Counted from the first letter of the stretch, positions 41,895-51,358 are shown. The stretch: 64,000 nucleotides of DNA from Streptomyces spiralis (GCF_014654675.1 NZ_BNBC01000020.1:91358-155357); one strand, 5' to 3'. The notes: generated from the sequence alone by a model not told the origin. Numbers and translations: made by a program.

Positions 41895-44339
41895 GTGGCC
41901 GAGGCGGCAGACTTCCAGGGGACCAGTCCCTCACCTGCCCGCCGCATGCTGCGGCGGGCCGGGGCACTGCTCGCCGGGGCGCCCCTGCTGGCCGGTCTGC
42001 TCCAGTTCTCGGCCGCTCCCAGCGCGCACGCCACTGGCCAGGACTCGCTCCGGGCCGCCTCCGGCTCGCGCACGGTGGCCGTCTCCCTCGACTCGCTCAG
42101 CCCCAGTGCCCCCTCGGACGACGACACGCTGACCGTCTCGGGCACCGTGACGAACAACGGCAAGCAGGCGGTCACCGACGCCCACGTGGGTCTGCGCGTC
42201 GGCCAGGAACTGGGCACCCGCTCCGCGATCGACGACGTCGCCCGGCGGACCGATTTCGTACCGATCGCCGACGGCCCGGAGATCGGCGACAAGTACGCCC
42301 AGAAGTTCGCCGAGCTCGCCCCCGGCGTCGCCGAGCACTTCAGCATCTCCGTGCCGGTCGACAAGCTGGACCTGGGCGCGGACGGGGTCTACGAGCTCTC
42401 CGTCTCGCTGTCCGGCCAGACGTCCGCGCAGCCCTGGGAGCAGGTGCTGGGCATCCAGCACACCTTCCTGCCCTGGCAGGCCGACGATGCCGACACGAAG
42501 ACGAAGACGACGTTTCTGTGGCCGCTGGTGTCCACCGCCCACATGACGGCGGAGACGGGCCCCGGCGCGCAGCAGACCCCGGTCTTCCTCAACGACGACC
42601 TCGCCAAGGACCTCGCCCCCGGCGGCCGGCTGGACCGGATGCTGACCCTGGGCAAGGACCTCGACGTCACCTGGGTGATCGACCCGGATCTGCTGGCGTC
42701 CGTCGACGCGATGACGCGCAACTACCGCATCCAGACGAAGGCCGGCGCGACCCCGGTCGCCGGCACCCACCAGGCCGTGGCCAAGCAGTGGCTCGCCGCA
42801 CTGCAGCAGGCGGTGGCGGGCAAGGAAGTCGTGGCGCTGCCCTTCGCCGACCCGGACCTGGCCTCCATCGCCCACAGCGGCACGAGCGTCACCGGATCGC
42901 TGAGCCAGCTCAAGGACGCCACCGACGTCGCCAGCAGCACGGTGGAGACCGTGCTCCACGTGAAGCCCGACACGGACTTCGCCTGGCCGGTGGACGGCGC
43001 CGTCGACCCGGCGATCGTCAGGGTCGCCACCTCCGCGGGCGCGGACAAGGTCATCGCCCGCAGCGACAGCATCCGGGAGTCCGACGCCCTGACCTACACG
43101 CCCTCCGCGGCCCGCCCGGTCGGCGGGGGCACCACGGCCGTCGTCACCGACGCACGGATGTCGACGGCGTTCGAGGGTGACATGACGCGGGCCGGTGCCG
43201 GCACGCTCGCCGTGCAGCGTTTCCTGGCCCAGAGCCTCGCTCTGAACGGCCAGACGGGCAAGCAGCGCAGTATCGTCGTCGCCCCGCAGCGCATGCCCAG
43301 CGCGAGCCAGGCGCAGGTCATGGCGCAGGCCCTGACGGCGCTCCAGCAGAGCACCTGGTCCCAGCCCCAGAACCTGGCCGCGGCCGCCAAGGCCAAGCCG
43401 GACCCCGAGGCCACGACCACGATCCCCTCGGCCTCGGACTACCCCTCCTCGCTGCGCAAGCGTGAGCTCCGGCACTCCGCCTTCTCGGTGATCGCCAGGA
43501 CGCAGGACAAGGTCGACAACTTCAAGGTCGTCCTCACCGACCAGTCCCGGGTCGTCACGCCGTTCGGACGGGCCATGAACCGCGAGATGTCCACGTCGTG
43601 GCGGGGCCGGAAGAGCGCGGCGGAGAGCTTCCGGGACGGGGTGGAGGCCTACCTCGACGACCTCACCGACCAGGTCAAGCTGATCGACAAGTCGGAGACG
43701 AAGCTCTCCGGCCACAGCGCCACGATCCCTGTGACCGTTCAGAACAACCTGGTGCAGGGCGTCGACCATCTGGTGCTGCGGCTCACCTCGACCAACCCCA
43801 CCCGCCTCAAGATCGGCGGCGAGGCCTATGCGGAGCAGCCGGTGGCGGTCTCCGGCGGCCACACCCAGTCCGTGAAGTTCACCACGTCGGCCAACGCCAA
43901 CGGCCCCGTCACGGTGATCGCCCAGCTGTACACGCAGGACGGCCAGGTGTACGGCGCACCCGTCACCTTCGACGTGAAGGTCACCGAGATCACCGCCACC
44001 GTGATGCTGGTCATCGGGGGTGGCGTGCTGCTCCTCGTCCTCGCCGGCTTCCGCATGTACACCCAGCGCAAGCGGGCGGCGGCCGGGGAGAGGGCCGAGG
44101 CCGCGCAGGAGACGGAGGACGCCGAGGACGGCTCCGGCGGCCCCGACGAGTCCTCCTCGAGCGCTGCCGAACCGAAGACAGGCGGACCGGAGAACCCCGA
44201 GACCCCTGCCGAACGTCTTACGGAAGAGTCGGGCTCCCGTTCTCGGGCAGATGCCCCGGAGCAGGCGAGTGACCCGGCACCGGACACCGCAGCGGAAAGC
44301 GCCGACCCGTCCGGCACGGGTGAGAAAGTGGACCGTTGA
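41895..44339 (+). CDS. DUF6049-family secreted/membrane protein
   Basis: An 814-residue protein with an N-terminal twin-arginine-like or long signal peptide (RRMLRRAGALLAGAPLLAGL, ending near APSAHA), a large outside region, one membrane helix near residues 703–722 (VMLVIGGGVLLLVLAGFRMY) and an acidic Glu/Pro tail in the cytoplasm. The outside part begins with an Ig-like beta domain (DDTLTVSGTVTNNGKQAVTD). The family is found upstream of murJ in many actinobacteria and is presumed to act in the cell envelope, but its role is unknown. Start GTG at 41895; murJ starts 45 bp downstream. Confidence 0.88.
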   Translation: MAEAADFQGTSPSPARRMLRRAGALLAGAPLLAGLLQFSAAPSAHATGQDSLRAASGSRTVAVSLDSLSPSAPSDDDTLTVSGTVTNNGKQAVTDAHVGLRVGQELGTRSAIDDVARRTDFVPIADGPEIGDKYAQKFAELAPGVAEHFSISVPVDKLDLGADGVYELSVSLSGQTSAQPWEQVLGIQHTFLPWQADDADTKTKTTFLWPLVSTAHMTAETGPGAQQTPVFLNDDLAKDLAPGGRLDRMLTLGKDLDVTWVIDPDLLASVDAMTRNYRIQTKAGATPVAGTHQAVAKQWLAALQQAVAGKEVVALPFADPDLASIAHSGTSVTGSLSQLKDATDVASSTVETVLHVKPDTDFAWPVDGAVDPAIVRVATSAGADKVIARSDSIRESDALTYTPSAARPVGGGTTAVVTDARMSTAFEGDMTRAGAGTLAVQRFLAQSLALNGQTGKQRSIVVAPQRMPSASQAQVMAQALTALQQSTWSQPQNLAAAAKAKPDPEATTTIPSASDYPSSLRKRELRHSAFSVIARTQDKVDNFKVVLTDQSRVVTPFGRAMNREMSTSWRGRKSAAESFRDGVEAYLDDLTDQVKLIDKSETKLSGHSATIPVTVQNNLVQGVDHLVLRLTSTNPTRLKIGGEAYAEQPVAVSGGHTQSVKFTTSANANGPVTVIAQLYTQDGQVYGAPVTFDVKVTEITATVMLVIGGGVLLLVLAGFRMYTQRKRAAAGERAEAAQETEDAEDGSGGPDESSSSAAEPKTGGPENPETPAERLTEESGSRSRADAPEQASDPAPDTAAESADPSGTGEKVDR

Positions 44340-44384
44340 GGATGTCGTGGCCCGGAGGGCCCGGGACGATGAGGTGGGGTAAGC

Positions 44385-46721
44385 ATGAACGCGCCGTACG
44401 ACGGTGACCGCGGCCAGGCCGTGGGCGGCTCGGGTCACCACGACGCACCGCCCCCCGAACACGGTCAGATGCCGCAGCAGCCTCCGGCGGACATGTACCT
44501 CCAGGACGCCTACTCCGAGGACCCCTACCGGGCGCAGGACCTGACCGCTCAGGACCCGGTCGGCGAGGCGCTGTACGACCGTGCCGCGCACCCGCCGCCG
44601 CCCGCGGGCACGTACGGGCCGCAGCAGCCGCTGTACGGCAGCCCGCCGCCGTCGCCGTACGCCCCCGACCCTCGTGTCTGGGCGCACACCCCACCGCCGG
44701 AGCCGTCCGGCACCACCCAGTACCTGCCCTACGGCGAGGACCCCCGCACCACGCAGTTCGTGGGCGTCGACGACCTGGTCAGCCACTCCGGCGAGGAGCA
44801 CCACGAACCGGACGCCTTCGCCCACCTCTTCCGCGATCAGCAGCAGGGCGGCTACCAGGACCCGCGCCAGGCCGGTTACCAGAACCCCGGGCCGCAGGGC
44901 TACGACCCCCGGCAGAGCGGCTACCAGACCCCGCCCTCCGGCCCGCACGGCTACCAGACCCCGCAAGGGATGGGCGGCCGTCCGCCGATGGAGGTTCCTT
45001 CGGTTCCCGGACCCGCTCCGGCCCCGACAGGCACCGGCACCGTCGCTCCGCCCTCCACAGCCACCTCCGCGCCCGCCCCGGCGAAGAAGGGCGGGAAGGC
45101 CTCGGGCCTGCTGAAGTCGAGCGCGGTGATGGCAGCGGGCACCCTGGTCTCCCGCCTCACCGGGTTCATCCGTTCCGCGCTGATCGCGTCGGCGCTGGGC
45201 ATCGGCCTGCTCGGCGACACCTTCCAGGTCGCCTACCAGCTGCCGACCATGATCTACATCCTGACCGTCGGCGGCGGCCTCAACTCGGTCTTCGTCCCGC
45301 AGCTCGTCCGCTCCATGAAGGAGGACGAGGACGGCGGCGAGGCCTACGCCAACCGGCTCCTGACGCTCGTCATGCTGGCCCTCGGTGGGCTCACCGTGGT
45401 CGCCGTGCTCGGGGCCCCCTATCTGATCCGCCTGCTGTCCGACTCCGTCGCCGGCGACCCGGCGGCGAACCAGGTCGGCGTCACCTTCGTCCGGTACTTC
45501 CTGCCCTCGATCTTCTTCATGGGCATCCACGTGGTCATGGGCCAGGTGCTCAACGCGCGCGGGAAGTTCGGCGCGATGATGTGGACGCCGGTGCTGAACA
45601 ACATCGTCATCATCGTCACGCTCGGCACGTTCATCTGGGTGTACGGCAGCGCCGCGCACTCCGGGATGAAGGTCACCAACATTCCGCCCGAAGGACAGCG
45701 GCTGCTCGGTGTCGGCGTCCTGCTCGGCATGGTGGTGCAGGCCCTGGCGATGATCCCGTACCTGCGCGAGTCCGGATTCCGGCTGCGGCCGCGGTTCGAC
45801 TGGCGAGGACACGGCCTGGGCAAGGCCATGACGCTGGCCAAGTGGACCGTGCTGTTCGTCCTCGCGAACCAGGCCGGCGCACTCGTCGTCACCCAGCTGT
45901 CCACGTCGTCGGGCAAGCACGCGCACATCGACGGCACCGGCTTCGCCGCCTACGCCAACGCCCAGCTGATCTGGGGCCTGCCGCAGGCCATCATCACCGT
46001 CTCCCTCATGGCGGCCCTGCTGCCGCGGATCTCCCGCTCAGCCCATGAGGGCGATGCCGGCGCCGTCCGCGACGACATCTCACAGGGCCTGCGCACCACG
46101 GCCGTCGCCATCGTTCCGGTCGCCTTCGCCTTCGTCGCCCTCGGCGTCCCGATCTGTACGCTGATCTTCGGCTCCGCCGGCACCGGCGCTGCCACGAACA
46201 CGGGCTACATGCTGATGGCCTTCGGCCTCGGACTCATCCCGTACTCCGTGCAGTACGTCGTCCTGCGCGCCTTCTACGCCTACGAGGACACCCGCACCCC
46301 CTTCTACAACACGGTCATCGTGGCCGCGGTCAACGCGAGCGCCTCGGGCCTGTGTTACTTCCTGCTTCCGGCCCGCTGGGCCGTGATCGGCATGTCCGCC
46401 GCCTACGGTCTCGCCTACGCCATCGGCGTGGGCGTCGCCTGGAACCGGCTGCGCAAGCGGCTCGGCGGCGACCTCGACGGGGCGCGCGTGATGCGGACGT
46501 ACACCCGGCTGTGCATCGCGGCGGTACCGGCGGCGCTGCTCAGCGGCGCGGCCTGCTACGCGATCGGCCACTCCCTCGGCCAGGGCGTCGTCGGATCGTT
46601 CGCCGCGCTGCTGGCCGGCGGTGCCCTGCTGCTGGGCGTCTTCTTCGTCGCCGCCCGCCGGATGCGCATCGAGGAACTCAACTCGCTCGTCGGCATGGTC
46701 CGCGGCCGTCTGGGACGTTGA
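44385..46721 (+). CDS. murJ: Lipid II flippase MurJ (MviN) with long cytoplasmic N-terminus
   Basis: A 778-residue MurJ, the transporter that flips lipid II across the membrane for peptidoglycan synthesis. The MVN domain starts near residue 243 (SSAVMAAGTLVSRLTGFIRS) and has about fourteen helices. The first 240 residues are a disordered Pro/Gln/Tyr region with GYQxP-type repeats (GYQDPRQAGYQNPGPQGYDP), not present in E. coli MurJ (about 510 aa). It sits between the DUF6049 gene and a pseudokinase gene that together resemble the parts of mycobacterial MviN. Confidence 0.95.
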   Translation: MNAPYDGDRGQAVGGSGHHDAPPPEHGQMPQQPPADMYLQDAYSEDPYRAQDLTAQDPVGEALYDRAAHPPPPAGTYGPQQPLYGSPPPSPYAPDPRVWAHTPPPEPSGTTQYLPYGEDPRTTQFVGVDDLVSHSGEEHHEPDAFAHLFRDQQQGGYQDPRQAGYQNPGPQGYDPRQSGYQTPPSGPHGYQTPQGMGGRPPMEVPSVPGPAPAPTGTGTVAPPSTATSAPAPAKKGGKASGLLKSSAVMAAGTLVSRLTGFIRSALIASALGIGLLGDTFQVAYQLPTMIYILTVGGGLNSVFVPQLVRSMKEDEDGGEAYANRLLTLVMLALGGLTVVAVLGAPYLIRLLSDSVAGDPAANQVGVTFVRYFLPSIFFMGIHVVMGQVLNARGKFGAMMWTPVLNNIVIIVTLGTFIWVYGSAAHSGMKVTNIPPEGQRLLGVGVLLGMVVQALAMIPYLRESGFRLRPRFDWRGHGLGKAMTLAKWTVLFVLANQAGALVVTQLSTSSGKHAHIDGTGFAAYANAQLIWGLPQAIITVSLMAALLPRISRSAHEGDAGAVRDDISQGLRTTAVAIVPVAFAFVALGVPICTLIFGSAGTGAATNTGYMLMAFGLGLIPYSVQYVVLRAFYAYEDTRTPFYNTVIVAAVNASASGLCYFLLPARWAVIGMSAAYGLAYAIGVGVAWNRLRKRLGGDLDGARVMRTYTRLCIAAVPAALLSGAACYAIGHSLGQGVVGSFAALLAGGALLLGVFFVAARRMRIEELNSLVGMVRGRLGR

Positions 46722-46839
46722 GGCTGGGGTACACGCACAACCATCGTCCGCCGCTGTGTGTCGTGCATAGCAGCAGACTGTGGGCACAATTGGTTTCGGC
46801 GTCGGACAGCGCGCAATGGATGGGGAGGCAGGAGCGACG

Positions 46840-48537
46840 GTGGCGGAACGGAGCACGGCTGCCGTCGACGTGGCAGACAACAGCGGCGACAAGTCGCTGA
46901 CCGCGGAGGCGGACCAGTCCACGGCCGACGGGGTGGCCCAGAACCGGGAGCGGGACACGGACAACGACGAGGCACAGGGGAACGCCGGGGCCGAGCGTCC
47001 CGGAAGGAAGGCCTCACCGCCTGAACTGCACAGCGGTCACAAGCTGGCCAGACGCTACCGCCTCGAGGAGTGCGTCACCCGTCTGGACGGATTCAGCAGT
47101 TGGCGAGCGGTGGACGAGAAACTCCGCCGTGCCGTCGGCGTGCACGTCCTGCCCGCGGACCACAGCCGCGCCCGCGCCGTGCTGGCCGCGGCCCGCTCCT
47201 CCGCCCTGCTGGGGGACCCCCGCTTCGTCCAGGTCCTCGACGCCGTCGAGGAGAACGACCTCGTATATGTCGTCCACGAATGGCTGCCGGACGCCGTCGA
47301 ACTGACGACGCTGCTGTCCGCCGGGCCGCTGGAGCCTCACGACGCCTACCAGTTGGTCAGCCAGGTCGCCTCCGCCATGGCCGCGGCGCACCGTGAGGGC
47401 CTCGCGCATCTGCGCCTGAACCCCAACGCCGTGCTGCGCGCCTCCACCGGCCAGTGGCGCATCCGCGGCCTCGCCGTGAACGCCGCGCTGCGTGGCATCA
47501 GCTCCGACACCCCGCAGCGCACCGACACCGAGGCGATCGGCGCCCTGCTGTACGCGGCGCTCACGCAGCGCTGGCCGTACGAGAACGACGCCTACGGTCT
47601 GACCGGCCTGCCCAAGGACATCGGCCTCATCGCCCCCGACCAGGTGCGTGCCGGTATCCATCGCGGTCTGTCCGAGCTCTCCATGCGCGCCCTCGCCAAC
47701 GACGGTGCCACCGCCTCCCGCCACGAGTCTCCGTGCACCACTCCGGAGGAACTGGTCAAGGCGATCGGGGAGATGCCGCGGATCCGTCCGCCGGAGCCCT
47801 CCTTCACCACGCCGCCGGAGTACCAGGGCACGTCCTACCAGCAGGGCACATACGGTCGTCCGGCCCCGCATCCCGGCGTCGGCCACCCGGTCCCGGCCCC
47901 GCCGCCCGCGCTGCAGAGCCGCACCGGCAAGGCCCTGAAGTGGGCCGTCTCCGCGCTGCTCATCGCCGCCCTGGGCCTGGGCAGCTGGCAGCTCGCCGAC
48001 GCCCTGATGGACCAGGGCGGAAAGTCCACCAAGGACAGCCAGACGCAGACACAGGACGGCGGCAACAAGAACAAGCAGCAGCCGAAGCCGGCCCAGCCGA
48101 TCGCCATCAGCAGCGTCCGTGACTTCGACCCGTTCGGAGACGGTTCCGAGAAGTCGTCCGACACAGGCAAGGTCACTGACAGCGATCCGAGTTCGTACTG
48201 GCAGACCGACTACTACACGAGTGCGGACTTCGGGAGGCTGAAGTCGGGGCTGGGCGTCATTCTCGATCTCGGCAAGGTGCAGCAGGTCGGCAAAGTGACC
48301 GTCTCGTTCGTCGGGTCGACGTCCGTGGAACTGCGTGCCGCGAGTGGGGACAGCGGTGCAGAGCCGACAGCCTTCGGGAGCTATGCCAAGGTCGCCTCGG
48401 GTGCCGGGACGAGCGTGACACTCAAGCCCGCTCGCCCCCTCACGGCGCGCTATCTTCTGGTCTGGCTCACGAAGCTGCCGTTGCAGACGGACGGGACCTA
48501 CCGGGCCAGAGTGGCGGACATCAAGGTGACCTCCTGA
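46840..48537 (+). CDS. Membrane pseudokinase with C-terminal discoidin-like domain (split MviN partner)
   Basis: A 565-residue protein with a disordered acidic N-terminus, a protein-kinase fold (about residues 65–285), one membrane helix (about 365–388, KWAVSALLIAALGLGSWQLA) and an outside galactose-binding-like beta domain. The kinase is degenerate: the catalytic loop HRDxxxxN reads HLRLNPNAV and DFG is replaced by IRGL, so it should not phosphorylate. In mycobacteria the same pseudokinase and outside domain are fused to MviN and bind FhaA; here they form a separate gene just after murJ. Start GTG at 46840 with AGGAG 5 nt upstream. Confidence 0.88.
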   Translation: MAERSTAAVDVADNSGDKSLTAEADQSTADGVAQNRERDTDNDEAQGNAGAERPGRKASPPELHSGHKLARRYRLEECVTRLDGFSSWRAVDEKLRRAVGVHVLPADHSRARAVLAAARSSALLGDPRFVQVLDAVEENDLVYVVHEWLPDAVELTTLLSAGPLEPHDAYQLVSQVASAMAAAHREGLAHLRLNPNAVLRASTGQWRIRGLAVNAALRGISSDTPQRTDTEAIGALLYAALTQRWPYENDAYGLTGLPKDIGLIAPDQVRAGIHRGLSELSMRALANDGATASRHESPCTTPEELVKAIGEMPRIRPPEPSFTTPPEYQGTSYQQGTYGRPAPHPGVGHPVPAPPPALQSRTGKALKWAVSALLIAALGLGSWQLADALMDQGGKSTKDSQTQTQDGGNKNKQQPKPAQPIAISSVRDFDPFGDGSEKSSDTGKVTDSDPSSYWQTDYYTSADFGRLKSGLGVILDLGKVQQVGKVTVSFVGSTSVELRAASGDSGAEPTAFGSYAKVASGAGTSVTLKPARPLTARYLLVWLTKLPLQTDGTYRARVADIKVTS

Positions 48538-48590
48538 ATCAGGTCTCACCGTCAACTGACGGTGGTTGTCGGGCGAGGGGGTGAAGGTGC

Positions 48591-49319
48591 ATGCCGCAGG
48601 GCCTCGAAGGCGTCTCCGACCATGAACTTCTGACCCGCCATGTGGCGGGCGACCCCGACGCCTTCGGTGAGCTTGTGCGGCGGCATCGGGACCGGCTCTG
48701 GGCGGTCGCCCTGCGCACGCTGGGGGACCGTGAGGAGGCCGCCGACGCCGTGCAGGACGCGTTCGTCTCCGCCTACCGCGCCGCCCATACCTTCCGCGGC
48801 CAGTCGGCCGTCACGACCTGGCTGCACCGGATCACGGTGAACGCCTGCCTGGACCGGGCCCGCAAGGCGGCCACCCGGAAGACCTCTCCGGTGGACGACA
48901 CCGAGCGGCTGGAGCAGCTCCTGGAGCCGCACGAGTCGGCCTCGGCGCCCGCCGAGCGCAACGACGTGCAGCGGCAGCTCGTAGAGGCGCTGGGCACTCT
49001 CCCGCCCGACCAGCGGGCCGCCCTGGTGCTCGTGGACATGCAGGGCTATCCCGTCGCCGAGGCCGCCCGCATCCTCGACGTGCCGACCGGGACGGTGAAG
49101 AGCCGCTGTGCCCGGGGCAGAGCCAGGCTCCTGCCGTTGCTCACCCATCTACGGCCGGGCGCGCCCGGCGATCAGAAGGACGAGAAAGAACCGGGCACGG
49201 GACGGAACCGGGCGGAGGGGACATCCGTCCCACCAGCAGCGGCACCCCGGAACAGAGGTGCGCAGGACATCGGGCCAAGTGATTCAGCTGCTGTGAAGGG
49301 CGGAGGTGGGCGAGCATGA
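48591..49319 (+). CDS. sigM: ECF RNA polymerase sigma factor SigM
   Basis: A 242-residue extracytoplasmic-function sigma factor. Region 2 is AFGELVRRHRDRLWAVALRT, then DAVQDAFVSAYRAAHTFRGQ; region 4 is LPPDQRAALVLVDMQGYPVA, then ILDVPTGTVKSRCARGRARL. The C-terminal 50 residues are polar and not conserved. It overlaps the anti-sigma gene by 4 bp (ATGA), giving translational coupling. The name is based on the sigM–rsmA–trxBA order known in S. coelicolor. Start ATG at 48591 after GGGGGTGAAGGTGC. Confidence 0.93.
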   Translation: MPQGLEGVSDHELLTRHVAGDPDAFGELVRRHRDRLWAVALRTLGDREEAADAVQDAFVSAYRAAHTFRGQSAVTTWLHRITVNACLDRARKAATRKTSPVDDTERLEQLLEPHESASAPAERNDVQRQLVEALGTLPPDQRAALVLVDMQGYPVAEAARILDVPTGTVKSRCARGRARLLPLLTHLRPGAPGDQKDEKEPGTGRNRAEGTSVPPAAAPRNRGAQDIGPSDSAAVKGGGGRA

Positions 49320-50218
49320 CATTCACGACGGATACGGCCGGGCACCCGGACGTCACCGAGATCTCCGACCTCACCGAAGGCCTGCTGCCTGCCTCCCGGG
49401 CCGAGGAACTGCTCCGGCACCTGGACGAGTGCTCCTCGTGCGCCGATGTCCATGAGTCGCTGGAGGAGATCCGAGGGCTGCTCGAGGCCCCGTCGGAGCC
49501 GCTGGCGATGCCCCAGGACGTCGCGGAGCGGATCGACGTGGCTCTCGCCGCCGAACGCGTCAGCGGCACCGCCATCGACCGGGCCGGCAACGGCGATCGC
49601 GACGGTCATCACGCGCTTGTTTCACGTGAAACATCGGTCGCGGACCGTCCGGCGGGCCGCGCTCGCACCGACGGCACCGGACCGGGCCGCAAGGCCCGCA
49701 CACGTCGCGGGCGCCGTAGGGTCGCCGTCCTCGGCACCGCCCTCACCGTCGCCGCCCTGGGAGTCGCGTCCGTGGTGCTGACATCCCTGCACGACGACAA
49801 GGGGTCCGACACCACGGCTCACGGCCGGTCCAGCGCCTCCGCGGACACCTTCTCCGAGGGAACGCTCGAGAACCGGGTCACGCATCTCCTCGACAGGACC
49901 CAGAAGGCGCAGGGCACCACCCACACGCCGCACAGCTTCGGCGCGGATTCGGACCCGGGCACCGACAAGCCGAACATCCTCAAGAGCGCGCCCACCGTCT
50001 CGGTTCCCCCGTGCGTCCTGGAGGGCCTCGGCAGCACCGCGAACCCGCTCGCCGCCGAGGCGGGCACCTACGGCGGCAAAGACGCCTATCTTCTGGTGCT
50101 GCCCGACGCCTCCGGAAGCAACACCCACGTCACGGCCTACGTCGTCGACGCGACGTGTGTCCACCGCCCGTCGGCCGCCGCCAAGGTTCTGCTCTCGCAC
50201 CCCTACACGCGTTCCTGA
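49316..50218 (+). CDS. rsmA: Anti-sigma factor RsmA, cognate to SigM
   Basis: A 300-residue membrane anti-sigma factor. The cytoplasmic N-terminus has the zinc-finger-like set His35-x3-Cys39-x2-Cys42 (HLDECSSC), and one membrane helix lies near residues 137–155 (VAVLGTALTVAALGVASVVL). In S. coelicolor RsmA is reported to hold a [2Fe-2S] cluster, so a redox-linked release of SigM is inferred. An exact parS site (49619–49632) is embedded and read V-S-R-E-T between the two parts. The 4-bp overlap with sigM ensures co-expression. Confidence 0.9.
   Translation: MTFTTDTAGHPDVTEISDLTEGLLPASRAEELLRHLDECSSCADVHESLEEIRGLLEAPSEPLAMPQDVAERIDVALAAERVSGTAIDRAGNGDRDGHHALVSRETSVADRPAGRARTDGTGPGRKARTRRGRRRVAVLGTALTVAALGVASVVLTSLHDDKGSDTTAHGRSSASADTFSEGTLENRVTHLLDRTQKAQGTTHTPHSFGADSDPGTDKPNILKSAPTVSVPPCVLEGLGSTANPLAAEAGTYGGKDAYLLVLPDASGSNTHVTAYVVDATCVHRPSAAAKVLLSHPYTRS
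49619..49632. other. parS site (exact), inside rsmA
   Basis: Exact GTTTCACGTGAAAC read as V-S-R-E-T in the linker of RsmA, a position tolerant of added residues. Confidence 0.95.
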
Positions 50219-50290
50219 GTACGAACGCCTGCTCGTCGCGTTGCGCGGTACTCCCTCCATCGAGGTAGCTCCGTGTGCCCGTCCGCACCG

Positions 50291-50316
50291 GGAATGCACG
50301 CCCCTTAGGATCCGTT
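50291..50316 (+). promoter_or_regulatory. SigR-type promoter of trxBA
   Basis: GGAAT at 50291–50295, then exactly 18 bp, then GTT at 50314–50316, matches the SigR consensus GGAAT-N18-GTT used for thiol-stress genes in Streptomyces. It lies 71 bp upstream of the trxB start. The sigR–rsrA genes are not in the window. Confidence 0.85.
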
Positions 50317-50386
50317 GGGTGGGGTGAGAGCAGCGAGCAAGGCTCCCCCCGGCAGTAGGCATAGTCCAGAGACGAGGAATCAAGCC

Positions 50387-51358
50387 GTGAGCGACGTCCG
50401 TAACGTGATCATCATCGGCTCCGGTCCTGCCGGCTACACGGCGGCGCTCTACACCGCGCGCGCGTCGCTGAAGCCGCTGGTGTTCGAGGGCGCCGTCACC
50501 GCGGGGGGCGCGCTGATGAACACCACCGAGGTGGAGAACTTCCCCGGCTTCCGCGACGGCATCATGGGCCCCGAGCTCATGGACAACATGCGCGCCCAGG
50601 CCGAGCGCTTCGGCGCCGAGCTGATCCCGGACGATGTGGTCGCCGTCGACCTGACGGGCGAGATCAAGACCGTCACGGACACCTCGGGCACGGTGCATCG
50701 CGCCAAGGCCGTGATCGTCACCACCGGCTCGCAGCACCGCAAGCTCGGCCTGCCGAACGAGGACGCCCTCTCCGGTCGTGGTGTCTCCTGGTGCGCCACC
50801 TGTGACGGCTTCTTCTTCAGGGAGCAGGACATCGCGGTGATCGGTGGCGGTGACACCGCCATGGAGGAGGCGACCTTCCTCTCCCGCTTCGCCAAGTCGG
50901 TCACCGTCGTCCACCGCCGGGACACCCTGCGTGCCTCCAAGGCCATGCAGGAGCGCGCCTTCGGCGACCCGAAGATCAAGTTCGTCTGGGACAGCGAGGT
51001 GGCGGAGATCCAGGGGGACCAGAAGCTCTCCGGCCTGAAGCTGCGCAACGTCAAGACCGGTGAACTCTCGGACCTGCCGGTGACGGGACTGTTCATCGCG
51101 ATCGGCCACGACCCGCGGACCGAGCTCTTCAAGGGCCAGCTGGACCTGGACGACGAGGGCTACCTGAAGGTCGCCGCGCCCTCCACCCGCACCAACCTCA
51201 CCGGTGTCTTCGGCGCCGGTGACGTGGTCGACCACACCTACCGGCAGGCCATCACCGCGGCCGGCACCGGCTGCTCCGCCGCTCTCGACGCCGAGCGCTT
51301 CCTCGCCGCCCTCGCGGACAACGAGCAGAAGGCCGAGCCCGAGAAGACCACCGTCTGA
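50387..51358 (+). CDS. trxB: Thioredoxin reductase (NADPH)
   Basis: A 323-residue FAD flavoenzyme that reduces thioredoxin with NADPH. The FAD motif is NVIIIGSGPAGYTAALYTAR, the redox disulfide is Cys136-Ala-Thr-Cys139 in SWCATCDGFF, the NADPH motif is AVIGGGDTAMEEA and the final FAD block is GVFGAGDVVDHTYRQA. Start GTG at 50387 after GAGGA. trxA follows after 44 bp, and a SigR-type promoter precedes the pair, so disulfide stress should induce both. Confidence 0.97.
   Translation: MSDVRNVIIIGSGPAGYTAALYTARASLKPLVFEGAVTAGGALMNTTEVENFPGFRDGIMGPELMDNMRAQAERFGAELIPDDVVAVDLTGEIKTVTDTSGTVHRAKAVIVTTGSQHRKLGLPNEDALSGRGVSWCATCDGFFFREQDIAVIGGGDTAMEEATFLSRFAKSVTVVHRRDTLRASKAMQERAFGDPKIKFVWDSEVAEIQGDQKLSGLKLRNVKTGELSDLPVTGLFIAIGHDPRTELFKGQLDLDDEGYLKVAAPSTRTNLTGVFGAGDVVDHTYRQAITAAGTGCSAALDAERFLAALADNEQKAEPEKTTV

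Noticed and set aside
42955..42975. CTCCACGTGAAG as another parS copy
   Set aside because: It matches the CACGTG core and the following GAA but has several mismatches in the flanks, below the standard used for the listed sites.
44850..44970. Short tandem repeats (GGCTACCAGGACCC-like)
   Set aside because: They encode the disordered N-terminus of MurJ. Unit length and spacing do not fit CRISPR.
41931..45926. A 1331-residue open frame on the minus strand opposite the DUF6049 and murJ genes
   Set aside because: It is a shadow frame caused by high-GC codon bias. Its residues are Arg/Gly/Val/Asp-rich without family motifs, and it opposes two well-supported genes.
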